Shown here piece after piece: positions 61,304 to 64,000 of a stretch of 64,000 nucleotides of DNA. The stretch is from Gammaproteobacteria bacterium. GTDB lineage: Bacteria > Pseudomonadota > Gammaproteobacteria > Ga0077536. Every line of letters begins with the position of its first letter. The first letter of the stretch is position 1. The translations under genes and the position numbers were made by a program. The notes under the pieces were generated by a model, which was given only the letters and a program-made list of their open reading frames with translations, was not told the origin of the DNA and made no database searches. Location of the stretch: positions 1-64,000 of the forward strand of contig JACQWY010000008.1 in the NCBI GenBank assembly GCA_016209015.1, in the 5' to 3' direction.

Positions 61304-62047
61304 ATGGCGAGACTCCACGGCGACGTCGACAAATACGGCTCCGAAGTGCCGGCGCCGGTGACTGCGGCATTCCATGGTGCGGTGCAGGATCTGGTGCGGC
61401 GCCGTCTCGCCGAGAGCGGCCTGGGCTGGAACGACTTCGTGTTCGGCGCCGCGCAGACGACGATCACCCGCGCCGACTTCGAAGCCATCGATCGCCGCCT
61501 GCTCGATTACGGGCACCGCTACACCTGGTCCGCCGTCGTCTCGCAGCAGGAGCGGCCCGAGGCCTACAAGCCTGTCGAAGGCGTGGGCGAGGATCTCTCC
61601 ACGTTCTCGTTCCGTCATCCCGAAGCCCCGACCGCACCCGTCGACGATCAAGGCCGCGAGCTCGTCGGCTGCGGCGACAACGTCGTGAGATACGACGAAG
61701 ACCTCGTCGGCATCGCGCGCTACGTGCGCTCGAGCGCGCAGGTGCTCGAGTACCTGACGAACGGCGTACCGCCCGGCACGATCGCCGTCATCGACGATTC
61801 CGGCGGCACGCTCACCGCGCCCATCCTCGAACAGTTCGCGGGCGTGCTCTGCGCCGGCGGCACGGTGCGCTCGCATCTCGGCATTCTCACGCGCGAGTAC
61901 GGCATCCCGTGCTTCATGAACTCCAGGCTCTCCGGCATCCTCGACGGCGATCGCGTGCGCATGGAATGCACGGGCAAGGCGAAAACGGCGGACATGTACC
62001 AGAAGGGCGTCGAGCAGACGGCGCGCGTCTGGCGTCTCGCGAAGTAA
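61304..62047 (+). CDS. Free-standing PEP-utilising enzyme swivel (phosphohistidine) domain protein
   Basis: 247 residues from the ATG at 61304 (GAGGTG at the right distance; GTG one codon earlier is possible). The C-terminal half carries the mobile-domain motif: His191 in TVRSHLGILTREYGIP corresponds to the phospho-His of PEP synthase and rifampicin phosphotransferase. No ATP-grasp and no PEP-binding TIM barrel are present, so a partner must supply them. The N-terminal 110 residues have no motif I recognise. Next gene is 12 bp away. Related swivel proteins occur in phenylphosphate synthase, but full similarity cannot be judged here. Confidence 0.75.
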   Translation: MARLHGDVDKYGSEVPAPVTAAFHGAVQDLVRRRLAESGLGWNDFVFGAAQTTITRADFEAIDRRLLDYGHRYTWSAVVSQQERPEAYKPVEGVGEDLSTFSFRHPEAPTAPVDDQGRELVGCGDNVVRYDEDLVGIARYVRSSAQVLEYLTNGVPPGTIAVIDDSGGTLTAPILEQFAGVLCAGGTVRSHLGILTREYGIPCFMNSRLSGILDGDRVRMECTGKAKTADMYQKGVEQTARVWRLAK

Positions 62048-62059
62048 GGGGAACCGAGG

Positions 62060-63622
62060 ATGAGCAGGACGCCGCTGACTTACGCGCAGTTGCTGGAGAC
62101 GAACAATCTCATCCAGCAGAATACCGACGAGACCTACTGGCTCTGCATCACGCGCACGGTGCAGGAATCGAAGCTCTTCCCGGTCTCGCCGTACATGGTG
62201 CTGTCCTACTTCATGGCCTTCTACCGCTATCCGCCGCTGCTCCGAAAAATCGAGCAGCACATGAAGGCAGAGGAGATCGGCAATCGCTGCCGCAACATGG
62301 GCATCAAGATCCAGAATCCGGCGATGGGCTGGGCGCTGCCGTCGTTCTATCTGCTGGGTCGCGAATATCTCATCAACCTCGGCCTGCTGCGGGCGCAGGA
62401 TGCGGTCGAGGACATCGTCTACGTGATGGACTTCTGGAAGCGCTTCCAGCTCGCCTGGCATCGTAATGACGCGCACCTCACGAACCGCGATTTCGGCCAT
62501 CGCTCGCAAATCCTGCCGGAGCGCCGACTGCAGGTCTTCCACGCCGATCTCTACGACTGCACCGAGGGCGATGCGCTGCACACGGCCGCGCAGGCCTTCA
62601 TGGCCGCGACCTCGCAGTACGGTTTCCTGGTCTCCTGCGAGAGCCGCATCGCGCTCTGCAACCAGGGCCCGTACAGGCTCGACGACGATCGCGAGATGAT
62701 CGTCCGCGACTTCATGGATCTCGCCGAGGGCGATTATCCGTGGCTCGACGGCGTCGGCGCCGACATGCCCTACAACAACCTCACCGTGCCGATGGCCGTG
62801 AAGGGCTGCCATTTCAACATCGTGGACGATTGGGGCTCGTTCGAATCGCAGCCCGAGTTCAAGTCGCATCACATGGTCGCCGTCGGTCTCTACACCTCGG
62901 ACACGCTCTCCGAAGGCTATCTGCCGGTCGGCATGGGCAGCCGCGAGGAGCTCACGCAGACGTTCGAGACGTTGACGGTGCGCGCGAAGGAGGCGACTGC
63001 GAAGCTCTGGAAGCGCATCGCCGGCTGGTCGCGCGACCAGATGATGGACGCGGGCGCGATCACCTATTTCGCAATCGTGAAGGATCTCGCGCACGTCGCG
63101 GGCTGCTACGAAATGGAGGACTGGATGCTCGTCGACGAGCGCGCCGAGCGCTTCAGGCCGCTACTGAACGACGAGTACGCGAACCTGTCGCTGTGGGAGA
63201 TCCTCGGCCCGCTCGCGAATCCCGCGCAGCGTCTGAACGAATACCAGATGTGTCAGCACGCGGATCTGCCCGCGCGCATGCTCTCGCTCATTCCGTACTC
63301 CATTCTCGATACCGGGGACTGCACGGCGACCTCGGGCGACATGGCGCCCGGCATCACCTACCTGCCGCCGAAAGAGGATCGCTACCGCACGACGGAAGGC
63401 GTGCTGACGCTCGCGGAGTACAACCGCCGGGCGCGCGCCTTCGTCCCCGCGACCTCGGCGCCGAAGTTCGAGAACCTCTGCGAATCGTGGCTCAAACATC
63501 ATTACGACACGCCGCTCGCGGACGAACTCTATCGTCTCGAGCAGCGCGAATCGCGCACGCTGAAGGACCGCGGCGCCGGACTCCGGCGCGCGGACGTCGA
63601 ACGCCTGCGCCACGGGAAATGA
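62060..63622 (+). CDS. Unassigned 520-residue protein
   Basis: I do not recognise a family. It is 520 residues without signal peptide or membrane segment, so cytoplasmic. The composition is ordinary for a folded enzyme, rich in Trp, Tyr and Met (LMDF-type and MGWALPSFYLLGREYLINLG segments). Possible functional spots are HRNDAHLTNRDFGHRS, a Cys cluster around HADLYDCTEGDALH and VSCESRIALC, and DDWGSFESQPEFKSHH. It lies between the swivel protein and the CoA ligase in an operon with gaps of 12 and 4 bp. Roles to consider are a catalytic partner of the swivel protein or a substrate-binding subunit. Confidence 0.85.
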   Translation: MSRTPLTYAQLLETNNLIQQNTDETYWLCITRTVQESKLFPVSPYMVLSYFMAFYRYPPLLRKIEQHMKAEEIGNRCRNMGIKIQNPAMGWALPSFYLLGREYLINLGLLRAQDAVEDIVYVMDFWKRFQLAWHRNDAHLTNRDFGHRSQILPERRLQVFHADLYDCTEGDALHTAAQAFMAATSQYGFLVSCESRIALCNQGPYRLDDDREMIVRDFMDLAEGDYPWLDGVGADMPYNNLTVPMAVKGCHFNIVDDWGSFESQPEFKSHHMVAVGLYTSDTLSEGYLPVGMGSREELTQTFETLTVRAKEATAKLWKRIAGWSRDQMMDAGAITYFAIVKDLAHVAGCYEMEDWMLVDERAERFRPLLNDEYANLSLWEILGPLANPAQRLNEYQMCQHADLPARMLSLIPYSILDTGDCTATSGDMAPGITYLPPKEDRYRTTEGVLTLAEYNRRARAFVPATSAPKFENLCESWLKHHYDTPLADELYRLEQRESRTLKDRGAGLRRADVERLRHGK

Positions 63623-63626
63623 CCTC

Positions 63627-64000
63627 ATGCAAATCGGTACGCTTATCCGTCGCGCCGCACGCTACTACGCGGACACCCCCTGTCTCGTCGAAGGCACGCG
63701 CAGCATCACGTTCAGGGAGTTCGACGCCGCCACCGACCGGCTCGGCAACGCGCTGCTCGCGCGCGGCCTCGTCCCGGGCGACCGCGTCGCCGTCGCGCTC
63801 GCGAACAGCATCGAGTGCCTCGTCGCCTATTACGCGACGGCAAAAGCCGGGCTCGTGCGCGTCGGGCTCAACACGCGCGAGACGCTCGACAACCACAAGT
63901 ACAAGATCGCCGACAGCGGCAGCCGCGCGGTGATCCATGCGGGCATCGAGGGCCTCGAAGCGGAGATCCTGATCGGGCCGGAAGAGCTCACCGCCATGAT
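63627..64000 (+). CDS. AMP-forming acyl-CoA synthetase, N-terminal part (cut by the window edge)
   Basis: About 124 residues are visible from an ATG at 63627 to the window end. Sequence such as SITFREFDAATDRLGNALLA, PGDRVAVALANSIECLVAYY and KAGLVRVGLNTRET is typical of the N-terminal region of ANL ligases. AMP-binding motif lies beyond the window. Four bases from the previous stop, so translationally coupled. It would activate an acid as its CoA ester, perhaps the product of the two upstream proteins. Confidence 0.85.
   Translation, partial: MQIGTLIRRAARYYADTPCLVEGTRSITFREFDAATDRLGNALLARGLVPGDRVAVALANSIECLVAYYATAKAGLVRVGLNTRETLDNHKYKIADSGSRAVIHAGIEGLEAEILIGPEELTAM

Noticed and set aside
1-64000. 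Integrated element, prophage or genomic island
   Set aside because: No integrase, transposase, tRNA attachment site or phage gene seen; codon use looks uniform.

Overview
The window is a GC-rich chromosomal segment from a proteobacterium. The DUF1302/DUF1329/RND/YCF48 module, the aau-type amine dehydrogenase cluster, the CysD/CysN pair and the GTAG-type REP repeats point to Gammaproteobacteria, perhaps a Steroidobacter/Nevskiales-like degrader of aromatic or other hydrophobic compounds. That placement is an inference, since no rRNA or marker gene is present. I see no phage, IS, CRISPR, tRNA or rRNA. The region is ordinary chromosome rich in catabolic and signalling genes, with several families of intergenic hairpin repeats.

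Layout, left to right. 1-1922 (-): two-subunit molybdenum hydroxylase of the isoquinoline 1-oxidoreductase type, with the large subunit cut by the window edge. 2103-4834: LysR regulator, a double-CDGSH protein and an AraC regulator, separated by hairpin repeats. 5196-8571 (+): aromatic amine dehydrogenase cluster aauBEDA plus a monohaem cytochrome c. 8756-15463 (+): DUF1329, DUF1302, RND/MMPL and YCF48 envelope module. 15507-17824: a lipoprotein and a FecR/DUF6600-like protein. 18071-22924 (+): NAD(P)H/FeS oxidoreductase plus 2-oxoacid:ferredoxin oxidoreductase alpha and beta. 23180-32878 (+): a large LuxR/MalT-type (LAL) regulator followed by a four-gene ATP-dependent carboxylase of the acetone/acetophenone carboxylase family.

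32909-38993 (-) is a signalling operon: PAS-rich hybrid histidine kinase, REC-HD-GYP, and REC-HATPase, all joined by ATGA overlaps. 39337-40644 holds an HWE/HisKA_2 kinase converging on a receiver-less ANTAR protein. 41090-48392 (+) is a complete chemosensory operon (MCP, CheY, STAS, CheA, CheW, CheR, CheD, CheB) with no flagellar genes nearby. 48618-50869 is cysDN. 51076-55438 has a luciferase-like flavin monooxygenase and a Nudix hydrolase opposite a sigma-54 activator, with a near-consensus -24/-12 promoter between them. 55508-60393 is a MarR-regulated tripartite efflux pump. 60406-64000 has a GntR regulator divergent from a free-standing PEP-utilising swivel-domain protein, a 520-residue protein I cannot assign, and an AMP-forming acyl-CoA ligase cut by the window edge.

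The catabolic genes suggest oxidation of aromatic amines to aldehydes, hydroxylation of N-heterocycles or aldehydes, ATP-dependent carboxylation of a ketone-like substrate, CoA activation, and ferredoxin-linked 2-oxoacid oxidation. That they form one pathway is speculation. The most novel-looking items are the swivel-domain/520-residue/ligase operon, the mosaic of five adjacent hairpins with its second copy, and the ANTAR/HWE pair.
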